64,000 nt of DNA from Erythrobacteraceae bacterium CCH12-C2 (GTDB lineage: Bacteria > Pseudomonadota > Alphaproteobacteria > Sphingomonadales > Sphingomonadaceae): the NCBI GenBank assembly GCA_001556995.1, contig LSKF01000102.1, forward strand, positions 124,001 to 188,000, written 5' to 3'. Below, in pieces: positions 16,605 through 25,611 of this stretch. Within the stretch, counting starts at the first letter, position 1. Each line of letters opens with the position of its first letter. The translations under genes and the position numbers were made by a program. The notes under the pieces were generated by a model. The model worked only from the letters and a program-made list of their open reading frames with translations, ran no database searches and was not told the origin of the DNA.

Positions 16605-17903
16605 ATGGCAACCGCAGCAGCGAGCAGCACGGGCCCGCAATCGGTCAGGCTCACCTTGTGGATCCTGCTGACGGTCTATGTCTTCAATTTCATCGACCGC
16701 CAGATCGTCAATATCCTGGCTGAGCCGATTGCCCGCGATCTTCAACTCTCCGACACCCAGATCGGTTTGATGACGGGGCTGGCCTTTGCGCTGTTCTACA
16801 CTGTGCTGGGTCTCCCCATCGCCCGTTTTGCTGACCGACCCACTACAAGCCGCCCGCGGCTGATTGCTGTGGCCCTCGCGCTGTGGTCGGCGATGACGGC
16901 GCTGTGCGGGCTGGCACAGAATTTCTGGCAATTGCTGCTGGCGCGCATTGGCGTCGGCGTGGGCGAGGCGGGCTGCACACCGCCGGCGCACTCGCTCATC
17001 AGCGATATGGTGCCGCCTGAGAAGCGCTCCTCGGCGCTGGCCTTCTATTCGCTTGGCATTCCGGTGGGCACGCTGCTAGGCATGGTGATCGGGGGAACGC
17101 TAGCTGATCTGGTGGGCTGGCGCGAGGCTTTCGTGATTGTTGGCTTGCCGGGGGTCGCTCTGGCGCTGGTGCTGTGGTTCGTGCTCAAGGACCCGCGCCG
17201 TTCTGACGCCGCCGTGCTCTTGCGCGCAAATAACCCACCACCAGCGGCGCTGCCACTGGGGCAGGCGGTCAGTGAAGTCATGCGTTCGCGCGCGTTCCTG
17301 TTCCTGCTTGCCGCAGGATCGTCGGCCGCCTTTCTCTCTTACGGCAAGACAACCTGGACGACGATTTTCTTCCAGCGCACCCACGATCTCAGTCCCGGGC
17401 AGGTGGGCCTGTGGTTCGGCCTGATCGGAGGGATTGGGGGTATGGTGGGGACGTGGCTCGGCGGCTATCTGGCCGACCGCTTCGGGGCCAAGAACCGTCG
17501 CCATGTGCTGACCGCACCGGCCGTGGGCATGACGCTTTCGATCCCGCTCGCCATCGCCGCCTATCAAGCGACGAGCTGGCCGCTGGCGTTGGTGCTTTTG
17601 TTTCTGCCGCAGGTGTTCAACTCGCTCTACTACGGGCCGACCTATTCTGCGGCTCAAGGCCTCGTGCCGCTGCGGGCGCGGGCGATTGCGGCGGCGGTAT
17701 TGCTGTTTTGTCAGAACCTCATCGGGTTGGGCCTCGGGCCGCTGTTCTTCGGTATGCTGTCGGACTGGTTGCAGCCGGCCTACGGCGCGGATTCGGTGCG
17801 CTATGTGCTCTACGGCGCGGCGCTGCTGGGGCTCTTGCCGGCGTTCTTCTTCTGGCGGTGCAGCCTGCACCTTGATGCTGAGCTCGATCAGAAGGGCGCT
17901 TAA
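16605..17903 (+). CDS. MFS transporter, spinster-type
   Basis: 432 residues, about 12 transmembrane segments. The N-terminus (LWILLTVYVFNFIDRQIVNILAEPIARDL, motif quoted in parts FNFIDRQ and EPIARDL) and GLMTGLAFALFYTVLG match the spinster-like MFS group common in sphingomonads. The substrate is unknown. The ATG at 16605 is chosen because GAGGGGAG lies just upstream; in-frame ATGs at 16557 and 16473 precede it. Its stop overlaps the stop of the convergent DUF817 gene by four bases. Confidence 0.88.
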   Translation: MATAAASSTGPQSVRLTLWILLTVYVFNFIDRQIVNILAEPIARDLQLSDTQIGLMTGLAFALFYTVLGLPIARFADRPTTSRPRLIAVALALWSAMTALCGLAQNFWQLLLARIGVGVGEAGCTPPAHSLISDMVPPEKRSSALAFYSLGIPVGTLLGMVIGGTLADLVGWREAFVIVGLPGVALALVLWFVLKDPRRSDAAVLLRANNPPPAALPLGQAVSEVMRSRAFLFLLAAGSSAAFLSYGKTTWTTIFFQRTHDLSPGQVGLWFGLIGGIGGMVGTWLGGYLADRFGAKNRRHVLTAPAVGMTLSIPLAIAAYQATSWPLALVLLFLPQVFNSLYYGPTYSAAQGLVPLRARAIAAAVLLFCQNLIGLGLGPLFFGMLSDWLQPAYGADSVRYVLYGAALLGLLPAFFFWRCSLHLDAELDQKGA

Positions 17904-18742
17904 TCCGGTGCGCGGACGGGCTGCACCAGCGTCACCAGCACGAAGCTGATCAGCATCAGCAGATACCAGCTGCCATATTTGGCGATGCTGACCATGCGCC
18001 ATTCGTCCTCTTGCCCGGGATAGTTCCAGGCATTGGCGAAGGTCGCGATATTTTCGGCAAACCAGATGAACAGCGCGACGAGGCCGAAGCCGACCAGCAA
18101 GGGCATCCAGCGATGTGCGCGCCAGTTGCGGAAGTGGACGCGGGTGCGCCAGAAAATCGCTGCCGTGGCGGCAAACAGGGCCCAGCGGATGTCGATGGTG
18201 ACGTGGTGGGTGAAGAAGTTGATGTAGATCGCCGCCGCCAAGGCCCATGTCGTCCACGCAGGTGGGTAGCCGGTGAAGCGGAAGTCGAAAATCCGCCACA
18301 CTCGGGCGATGTAACTCCCCACGGCGGCATACATGAAGCCCGAGAACAACGGCACCGCGCCGATATGGAGCACGCTTGCCTCGGGATAGGTCCACGATCC
18401 GGCCTGCGTCTTGAACAGCTCCATCACCGTGCCGACGACGTGGAAGATCAGGATTACCCGCGCCTCACGCCATGTTTCAAGCCGGAAGGCGAGCATCCCG
18501 GCCTGAATGGCGATGGCGGTGAGGGTCAGGAAGTCATAGCGGTGGAGCGCGGCGCCGTCAGGATAGAACAGGTGTGTCCCCAGCAAGAGCGCCAACAGCA
18601 AGCCCCCGAACAAGCAAGCCCAGCCCTGCTTGAAGCCGAACAGCAGGAACTCGTACAACGCGAGCCGCCAGCCCGTGCCGGGGTCGTAGGCTTCGAGCCT
18701 GAGGCGGACGGTCTCGAAGCGGGTGTGGCGGGGCGGTGTCAT
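17900..18742 (-). CDS. DUF817 family membrane protein
   Basis: 280 residues with about seven to eight hydrophobic segments. Motifs such as GSWTYPE, PLFSGFMYAAVGSYI, HHVTIDIRW and WFAENIATFANAW fit the DUF817 family of bacterial integral membrane proteins, for which no function is established. Conserved histidines and aromatic residues in the membrane hint at cofactor binding, but that is speculation. It follows a small periplasmic protein gene on the same strand with 33 bp between. Confidence 0.85.
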   Translation of the reverse strand: MTPPRHTRFETVRLRLEAYDPGTGWRLALYEFLLFGFKQGWACLFGGLLLALLLGTHLFYPDGAALHRYDFLTLTAIAIQAGMLAFRLETWREARVILIFHVVGTVMELFKTQAGSWTYPEASVLHIGAVPLFSGFMYAAVGSYIARVWRIFDFRFTGYPPAWTTWALAAAIYINFFTHHVTIDIRWALFAATAAIFWRTRVHFRNWRAHRWMPLLVGFGLVALFIWFAENIATFANAWNYPGQEDEWRMVSIAKYGSWYLLMLISFVLVTLVQPVRAPD

Positions 18743-18775
18743 CCGCCGCTGAGATGCTGAAATCGATCGCCGCCG

Positions 18776-19129
18776 TCAACGACGACCGCGGATCTCCGCC
18801 ATGTCCTTGGGGGTGAGCTTCAACTCAACGCGGGGCTGGAGGCTGGGGCTCATCGCGAGAACCACTGAGCAACCATCGATCCGCCGATCGACCGCATAGA
18901 TATACTGCCCCATATCCGCCGTGGCGGGCCCACGTTCGAAGCGCGGCTGACGACCGGGATTATCGGCCGTCGGCAGCTTCTCGTCGCGGCACTTGTTGCC
19001 GGCCGCAAAGTCCGGCCGCAATTCGCGCCCGGCCGCTTCCGGGGCGGCGATGGTGATAGGCTGCGGGGCAGGGGGCGTATCAGTTGCCCCGAGAAGGGCG
19101 ATGACAAGCGGCAGGGCGAATTGGTGCAT
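18776..19129 (-). CDS. Small secreted hypothetical protein
   Basis: 117 residues. A short N-terminal hydrophobic stretch (MHQFALPLVIALLGATDTPP) looks like a signal peptide. The mature part is polar with two cysteines (NKCRDEKL and DGCSVVLAM) that could form a disulfide. The YIYAVDRRIDGCSVVLAM block resembles short conserved sphingomonad periplasmic proteins, but no function is known. It is upstream of the DUF817 gene and probably co-transcribed. Confidence 0.7.
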   Translation of the reverse strand: MHQFALPLVIALLGATDTPPAPQPITIAAPEAAGRELRPDFAAGNKCRDEKLPTADNPGRQPRFERGPATADMGQYIYAVDRRIDGCSVVLAMSPSLQPRVELKLTPKDMAEIRGRR

Positions 19130-19185
19130 GGCAGTCTCCTCGTCCCGAAGACTACCACAATGTCCTGCAAATCAAAAGGCTTCGC

Positions 19186-20370
19186 TTACGCGCCGTGCTT
19201 GCGGCTCAGCTCCCGCATCGCATCGTCCAACCCGTCCAGCGTCAGGGGATACATCCGGTCACCCACCAGCTGCTTGATCATCTTGGTCGACTGCGAATAG
19301 TTCCACTGCTTCTCCGGCACCGGGTTCAGCCACACGGTCGCGGGGTAGGTGTTCGCCACGCGCTGGAGCCACACCGCGCCCGCCTCCTCGTTCATGTGCT
19401 CGACGCTGCCGCCCGGATGGGTGATTTCATAGGGGCTCATCGCCGCATCGCCGACGAACACGATCTTGTAATCGTGGCCATATTTGTGGAGCACATCCCA
19501 GGTCTTGGTGCGTTCCTGCCAGCGGCGCTTGTTGTCCTTCCACACGCCTTCGTAAAGGCAGTTATGGAAGTAGAAGAATTCCATGTTCTTGAATTCGCTG
19601 GTGGCGGCGCTGAACAGCTCCTCGACCAGCTTGATGAAGGGGTCCATCGAACCGCCGACGTCGAGGAACAGCAGCAGTTTGACCGCATTGCGGCGTTCGG
19701 CGCGCATGTGGATGTCGAGCCAGCCCTGCTTGGCCGTGCCCTTGATCGTGGCGTCGATATCAAGCTGATCCTGCGCGCCTTCGCGGGCGAAGCGGCGCAG
19801 ACGGCGCAGCGCCATCTTGATGTTGCGGGTGCCGAGTTCCTTGGTGTTGTCGAGGTTCTTGAACTCGCGCTTTTCCCAGACCTTGATCGCCTTGCCGTGC
19901 TTGGCCTCTCCGCCGATCCGTACGCCTTCGGGGTTGTAGCCCGAATTGCCGAAGGGCGATGTGCCCCCGGTGCCAACCCACTTGTTGCCGCCTTGATGGC
20001 GCTTTTCCTGTTCTTCGAGCCGCTTTTTGAGCGTCTCCATGATCTCGTCCCAATCGCCGAGCGACTTGATCGCTTCCATTTCTTCGGGCGTCAGGAACTT
20101 CTCGGCGACCGCTTTCAGCCAGTCTTCGGGGATATCGACCGGGTTCTGTCCGTAATCGGACATGATCCCCTTGAACACCTTGTGGAACACCTGATCGAAG
20201 CGGTCGAGCAGGCCCTCATCCTTCACGAAGGTCGCGCGGGAGAGATAGTAGAACGCCTCGGGCGTCTGATCGATCACGTCCCGATCGAGCGCCTCAAGCA
20301 GGGTGAGGTGCTCCTTGAAACTGGCGCCGATCCCGGCGGCTCTGAGCTCGTCGATGAAATTGAAGAACAT
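19186..20370 (-). CDS. CoxE-like VWA domain protein
   Basis: 394 residues. A helical N-terminal half with a charged coiled-coil (METLKKRLEEQEKRHQ) and a glycine-rich linker is followed by a C-terminal von Willebrand factor A domain beginning KLLLFLDVGGSMDPF. The metal site is D-x-G-x-S (Asp237, Gly239, Ser241) in place of the usual D-x-S-x-S. Proteins of this group act with MoxR AAA+ ATPases as chaperone-like pairs for metal-enzyme assembly or stress; the moxR gene is 1.6 kb away on the same strand. The ATG at 20370 (MFFNFIDELR) fits homologues; an earlier start at 20457 would reach towards the divergent gene. Confidence 0.88.
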   Translation of the reverse strand: MFFNFIDELRAAGIGASFKEHLTLLEALDRDVIDQTPEAFYYLSRATFVKDEGLLDRFDQVFHKVFKGIMSDYGQNPVDIPEDWLKAVAEKFLTPEEMEAIKSLGDWDEIMETLKKRLEEQEKRHQGGNKWVGTGGTSPFGNSGYNPEGVRIGGEAKHGKAIKVWEKREFKNLDNTKELGTRNIKMALRRLRRFAREGAQDQLDIDATIKGTAKQGWLDIHMRAERRNAVKLLLFLDVGGSMDPFIKLVEELFSAATSEFKNMEFFYFHNCLYEGVWKDNKRRWQERTKTWDVLHKYGHDYKIVFVGDAAMSPYEITHPGGSVEHMNEEAGAVWLQRVANTYPATVWLNPVPEKQWNYSQSTKMIKQLVGDRMYPLTLDGLDDAMRELSRKHGA

Positions 20371-20498
20371 GAGACGGTGCTTAACCTGCGCGGGCAGGCC
20401 TGAACAGTCCTCTTTGTCACGCGGTTCCGGCGCCCCGGTTAACGCTTCGCTTACCATCGCGCGGTAGGGGTTAGGTAATTCATCAGGGGCGCATAACC

Positions 20499-21899
20499 AT
20501 GCATCAAATTGCGATCGACACTGCCAATGCTCATGCCTTGGGGATGATCCCCGAGAGCTGCGGCGCGGTGACGGTGGGGTGCACCGATGTTGCCGGCGTG
20601 GTCGAGGCGGTGATCGCCTCGTCCAAGACCCTGCGTTCGGAGCACGAGGCGCTCGCTGAAACCGTGCGTGCGCTCGAGGCTGATCAGCACAAGGTGGCCG
20701 AAGCGAGCGATGAGGCGCGGCTCTTGTCCGAGCGCGCGATCGAGCGGCTCAACGAGGGCACCGCGCTGATCCAGTCCTCGCTCGGCCAGATCGCTTCGCT
20801 GATAGAGCTTGTGGATACCCTCGGCCAGCACGTCACCAGCTTTTCCGCGGCGATGGAGCAGGTGCGCCGCTCCGCGCAGGACATCGACACCATTGCCGAG
20901 ACGACCAATATCCTTGCGCTTAACGCCACGATCGAGGCGATGCGCGCGGGCGATGCCGGGCGCACCTTCGCGGTGGTCGCTGCCGAGGTGAAGAGCCTCG
21001 CCAACGACACGCGCAAGGCGACCGAGGAAATCGCGCAGACTATCGATGCACTCGGCGGCGAGGCTGAGGTGGTGATCGGGCGGATCGAGGCTGGGGCCAA
21101 GGCCAGCGGCGAGGCGCGGGCTTCGGTCGCGCAGATCGAAGGCAGCCTCGCCAATGTCGGCGCGCTGGTCGAGGAGGTTGACAAGCAGAACGACGTCATC
21201 GCGCGTTCGACGGGGACGATCTCCAGCCATGTCGACAAGGTCCAGCGGGTGCTCACCAGCTTCGATGCGGCTGCGCGCAGCAACGAAGACCGACTCTACG
21301 GCGCGCATCGCAAAATGGAAGAGCTGGAAATCACCGCCTCCGAGATGTTCGACCGGATCGTCCATGCTGGCCTCTCGCCTGAGGACAGCGCGATGGTGAG
21401 CCAGGCGCAGGCGATGGTGAAGGAACTGGCCGCGCACACCGAAGCAGCGCTGGCGCACGGCGCGGTGTCGATGGCGGCGATCTTCGACACCGATTACCAG
21501 CCAGTGCCCGGCACCAACCCGCAGCTGTTCCGCACTCGTCTGTCGGATTGGGCCGACGCCGAATGGCGCCCCTTCCTCGACCGGGCGAAGGCGAACGATC
21601 CGCGCGTGCTGGCAGCGGCCTGCACCGACATGAACGGCTTCCTGCCGACCCACCTCACCGACCGCTCACGCCGTCCGACGGGTGATATCAACCACGACAC
21701 GCAGTTCTGCCGCAATGGTCGGATCATGCTCGAGGCGATCGACCGCAAGTCCAAGGCCAGCACCGCGCCCTATATGATGGCGGTCTACCGCCAGGAAGGC
21801 GACGGCAATTCTTATGTCGTGGTGCGCAACGTCTATGTCCCGCTGGTGATCGGTGGGCGGCGCTGGGGCGATTTCGAGCTGGCTTACAGCTTCGATTGA
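20499..21899 (+). CDS. Soluble methyl-accepting chemotaxis-type protein
   Basis: 466 residues without a transmembrane segment or signal peptide. The long coiled-coil contains the conserved hairpin tip ([20 protein letters not shown], residues 132-151), where receptors contact CheA and CheW. The C-terminal 150 residues carry [18 protein letters not shown] and [20 protein letters not shown], a cytoplasmic sensing domain seen at the C-terminus of some chemoreceptors. No other chemotaxis genes are in the window. It is divergent from the VWA gene and convergent with moxR. It could serve aerotaxis-like or non-chemotactic signalling. Confidence 0.88.
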   Translation: MHQIAIDTANAHALGMIPESCGAVTVGCTDVAGVVEAVIASSKTLRSEHEALAETVRALEADQHKVAEASDEARLLSERAIERLNEGTALIQSSLGQIASLIELVDTLGQHVTSFSAAMEQVRRSAQDIDTIAETTNILALNATIEAMRAGDAGRTFAVVAAEVKSLANDTRKATEEIAQTIDALGGEAEVVIGRIEAGAKASGEARASVAQIEGSLANVGALVEEVDKQNDVIARSTGTISSHVDKVQRVLTSFDAAARSNEDRLYGAHRKMEELEITASEMFDRIVHAGLSPEDSAMVSQAQAMVKELAAHTEAALAHGAVSMAAIFDTDYQPVPGTNPQLFRTRLSDWADAEWRPFLDRAKANDPRVLAAACTDMNGFLPTHLTDRSRRPTGDINHDTQFCRNGRIMLEAIDRKSKASTAPYMMAVYRQEGDGNSYVVVRNVYVPLVIGGRRWGDFELAYSFD

Positions 21900-21913
21900 G
21901 CCACGTACCGGCC

Positions 21914-21939
21914 TTCGATGTTCCACGTGGAACATCGAA
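21914..21939. other. parS-type centromere site
   Basis: Perfect 26 bp palindrome. Its core, 21919-21934, is TGTTCCACGTGGAACA, which fits the ParB-binding consensus TGTTnCACGTGnAACA exactly; the symmetry continues five bases on each side (TTCGA / TCGAA). It lies in the convergent gap between the chemoreceptor-like gene and moxR. parS sites normally lie in the origin-proximal region and nucleate ParB spreading for chromosome segregation. Confidence 0.88.
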
Positions 21940-21981
21940 TGACCCGACAATGATCGCGCAATGACCCCGCAATGACGGGCC
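21938..21981. repeat. Four 11 bp imperfect tandem repeats abutting parS
   Basis: Four consecutive 11 bp units starting AATGA: AATGACCCGAC, AATGATCGCGC, AATGACCCCGC and AATGACGGGCC. The first overlaps the last two bases of the parS palindrome. The unit length is close to one helical turn, so the AATGA boxes lie on one face of the DNA. Confidence 0.7.
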
Positions 21982-21996
21982 GGCGACCGTCAACCC

Positions 21997-22854
<858 letters not shown>

Positions 22855-22935
22855 GGGTTTTCCTATGAGACTGAATTTCGACGCGCAGCGATAAGGGCGG
22901 GCTTCGCTTGGCGCAAGGGGTTCGGGCCTCTCGGT

Positions 22936-24240
22936 TTAGTGAGGCAAGAGCAGGATACGCTGGGCGATGGCTTCAAGCTGGCCATTATCAACCACGGCGG
23001 CCGGATTATTCCAGCCAAGGGTGAGCACATGCGCTCTCCCGTCCTTGTCTTGCAGCAACCATGTGAGGTTCAGCACCCCCGGCTCGCTGCCGCCCTTGAA
23101 GCCGATATAGTGCCAATGGGCCTTGATCGCGGGCGTGGCAGACGGGTTGATCGCCATGATCCGGAAAGCTTCCGCGTCAGCCGTCTTGCGCATGTGCCCA
23201 AGCAGCTTGGCAAGATCGGCGGGCGAAGCGAACCATTCGATCTGCAGCGCCTTGGGGCCACCTGCGAAGGCGGCGTTGATCTCGTCGACGGAAGGATGGG
23301 CGAGGGCAGCGAAGGCTGCGACGGCGGGGTTGGCCAGAACTTCGCGCGCGGCGCGACCCTCCAGCACGTTAGGCTCCAGCGTCTTGAGGAGGAACAATTG
23401 GCGCGTTGTCAGGAATGGATTGTTGGCTTCCGGATTGCCGTGGCCGCTATCGCGCAGCAGTTTGAGGATGCGCTCCTGCCCCAGCACCGCAATCAATTGG
23501 TCGGTGGCGGTGTTGTCGCTGATCGATATCATCAAGCTGGCAAGCGTGTGGAGCGTAACCGGCGAACCCTCGGGCCAGTTCTGCATCTGCCCGCTGGGGA
23601 AGCTTTTCTGGTCAAGCGGCACCACGTCAGTCCACTTCCGGCGGCCCGCCTTCACGTCTTCAGCCAGCGTCGCCAAGACATAGAGCTTGAAGGTGGAGCC
23701 CAGCGCGAGCGGGGTGCCGGCGCCGATGCTGATAAGAGGCGCGCCGACATCCAACGGGCCGAACCATGCATTGACCGAGCCCGGCAATGCGGCGAGATCG
23801 GCAGCGATCTTTTCTGGTGTGTCGCCTGCCACAGCGAGCGTGTCGAAGCTGGTAAAGCGCAATTCGTTGATCCGGCCTTCGTCGTCCGGATCAATCGCGA
23901 TCCCGCCCTTACCAATCCCGCGTTCAAACCGGATTTCCAGCGCAGCGCGGGTGCCGTCGCGCGGGGCAAGCAGCGCGACTTCGACCGCCGGGCCGAACTG
24001 TGCGGTGATGCTGGCGCTGAGGCCGGTGATCTGGTCAACCGAAATGGCTTTCAGAAAGCCATCGGTGAAAATCTCTTCGGGCTTCACCTTGCCATTGAGC
24101 AGCGCCACAACCTCTTCGGCGCGGGCTTCGAGCGAGGTCTTTGCGGGTGCCACGGTGCCGGTCTCCTGTGCGTGCGCGGCCTGCGGGGCTGTTGTCAGCG
24201 CAAGGCAGGCGAGGGCAATTGCAAGAAAGACGGAGCGCAT
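22936..24240 (-). CDS. Secreted class A beta-lactamase-like serine hydrolase
   Basis: 434 residues with a signal peptide (MRSVFLAIALACLALTTAPQAAHA). A 140-residue N-terminal domain of unknown role precedes the beta-lactamase/transpeptidase-like domain with the active-site STFK (182-185) and SDN (241-243). The third motif, normally KTG, appears as FKGGSEPG, so activity against beta-lactams is doubtful; the group is usually annotated only as serine hydrolase. The ATG at 24240 is chosen because it gives a clear signal peptide; the frame stays open upstream to 24768, but that part is antisense to the hydrolase-OsmC gene. Confidence 0.85.
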   Translation of the reverse strand: MRSVFLAIALACLALTTAPQAAHAQETGTVAPAKTSLEARAEEVVALLNGKVKPEEIFTDGFLKAISVDQITGLSASITAQFGPAVEVALLAPRDGTRAALEIRFERGIGKGGIAIDPDDEGRINELRFTSFDTLAVAGDTPEKIAADLAALPGSVNAWFGPLDVGAPLISIGAGTPLALGSTFKLYVLATLAEDVKAGRRKWTDVVPLDQKSFPSGQMQNWPEGSPVTLHTLASLMISISDNTATDQLIAVLGQERILKLLRDSGHGNPEANNPFLTTRQLFLLKTLEPNVLEGRAAREVLANPAVAAFAALAHPSVDEINAAFAGGPKALQIEWFASPADLAKLLGHMRKTADAEAFRIMAINPSATPAIKAHWHYIGFKGGSEPGVLNLTWLLQDKDGRAHVLTLGWNNPAAVVDNGQLEAIAQRILLLPH

Positions 24241-24337
24241 TATCGGGTCTCTCGTGTGGCGACGGCGAGCGTTTTGCATGATAACCTGGGCCGCTCCAAC
24301 ACTTTCTGACCATGTGCAACCGCACCGGAGATGATCT

Positions 24338-25552
24338 ATGCCGACCGAGACCATCGTCATCACTGCCGCCGCGGGCCACCGGCTTGAGGGCGCGTTGGAG
24401 CTGCCCACGGGCCTTGTGCGCGGGGCGGCGCTGTTTGCGCATTGCTTTACCTGCACCAAACAGAGCCGCGCGGCGGTGAGCGTTGCGCGGGCTTTGGCGC
24501 GGCAGGGGATCGCGTGCCTGCGGTTCGATTTCACCGGGCTTGGTGGGAGCGAGGGCGAATTCGGGAGCGCAGGTTTTGCCACGGACATGGCCGATCTGGT
24601 CGCGGCAGCTGAGGCGCTGAACGCGCGCTTGCCGGGGCCGCTGCTGCTGATCGGGCACAGCTTGGGCGGCGCGGCAGTGCTGGCAGCGGCGGGGCTTATG
24701 GCGAAGGGGAAGGTTGCCGCTGTCGCCACGATCGGTGCGCCTTCGGACGTGCCGCATGTGCTCCACATTATCCACGGCGATCATGACGCGATCCGCCGCG
24801 AAGGATCGGGGCCGGTGCGGATCGGCGGGCAGAGCTTTGCGATCAGCCGCGAATTTCTGGAACGCACCGAGGCGGTCGATCTGCTCGCTGCGGTCAAGGC
24901 GCTGCGATTGCCGTATCTGTGCCTCCATTCCCCCACCGATACCATCGTCGGGATCGAGCACGCGGGCGCCTTGTTCGAGGCGGCGTTCCATCCCAAGAGC
25001 TTCGTCAGCCTTGCGGGCGCCGATCACCTGCTGACCCGCGCCGAAGACGCCGAATTCGCCGCCAGCATGATCGCGGCCTGGGCGGCGCGCTATCTGCCGC
25101 TGACCGCCGACTGGCCGATGCCTGAGAATGGCGTGGTGGTGCAAACCGGTCACGGCAAGTTCGGCACTGAGGTTCACACCCCGCGCCACCGCTTCGTGGC
25201 GGACGAGCCTCGCTCCTATGGCGGGGATGATACCGGGCCGACGCCTTATGATCTCTTGCTGGCAGCGCTGGGCACCTGCACTGCGATGACAATGAAGCTC
25301 TATGCTGACCAGAAGGGCTGGCCCTTCGAAGGCGTGCGCATCCATCTGACCCATGACCGCGACCATGCCGAGGATTGCGGCCATATGCTTGAGGAAGACG
25401 CCAAGGTGCAGGCGCTCAACCGGGCGATCACCGTGCTGGGCGATGCCCTGACCGACGAACAGCGCGCCAAGATCATCGCCATCGCCGACAAGTGCCCCGT
25501 GCACCGAACGCTGGAGGGGCACTTGCACATCCACACCGAAGCCTCGGAATAG
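24338..25552 (+). CDS. Bifunctional alpha/beta hydrolase - OsmC fusion
   Basis: 404 residues. The N-terminal alpha/beta hydrolase (about 1-255) has the nucleophile elbow GHSLGG (Ser108), an acid in HSPTDTIV and the His in GADHLL. The C-terminal OsmC domain (about 265-404) has the two peroxidatic cysteines in LGTCTAM (Cys314) and DKCPVHRTLE (Cys386), which reduce organic hydroperoxides through a disulfide cycle. The same fusion is known in several proteobacteria. The link suggests cleavage of an ester followed by reduction of a hydroperoxide, for instance on oxidised lipids (inference). Confidence 0.93.
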   Translation: MPTETIVITAAAGHRLEGALELPTGLVRGAALFAHCFTCTKQSRAAVSVARALARQGIACLRFDFTGLGGSEGEFGSAGFATDMADLVAAAEALNARLPGPLLLIGHSLGGAAVLAAAGLMAKGKVAAVATIGAPSDVPHVLHIIHGDHDAIRREGSGPVRIGGQSFAISREFLERTEAVDLLAAVKALRLPYLCLHSPTDTIVGIEHAGALFEAAFHPKSFVSLAGADHLLTRAEDAEFAASMIAAWAARYLPLTADWPMPENGVVVQTGHGKFGTEVHTPRHRFVADEPRSYGGDDTGPTPYDLLLAALGTCTAMTMKLYADQKGWPFEGVRIHLTHDRDHAEDCGHMLEEDAKVQALNRAITVLGDALTDEQRAKIIAIADKCPVHRTLEGHLHIHTEASE

Positions 25553-25611
25553 ATCGGCGCACCTCTGCGCGGGGCACGCCGCGGCAATTGCCCACATTCC
25601 TAGGCAGCGCC

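Noticed and set aside
20437..20480. CtrA box (TTAA-N7-TTAA) between the VWA and chemoreceptor-like genes
   Set aside because: TTAA and TTAC are 8 bp apart and the second half does not match the consensus.
24241..24768. Upstream extension of the serine hydrolase frame to 610 residues
   Set aside because: The added part is low-complexity, antisense to the hydrolase-OsmC gene and would bury the clear signal peptide beginning at 24240.
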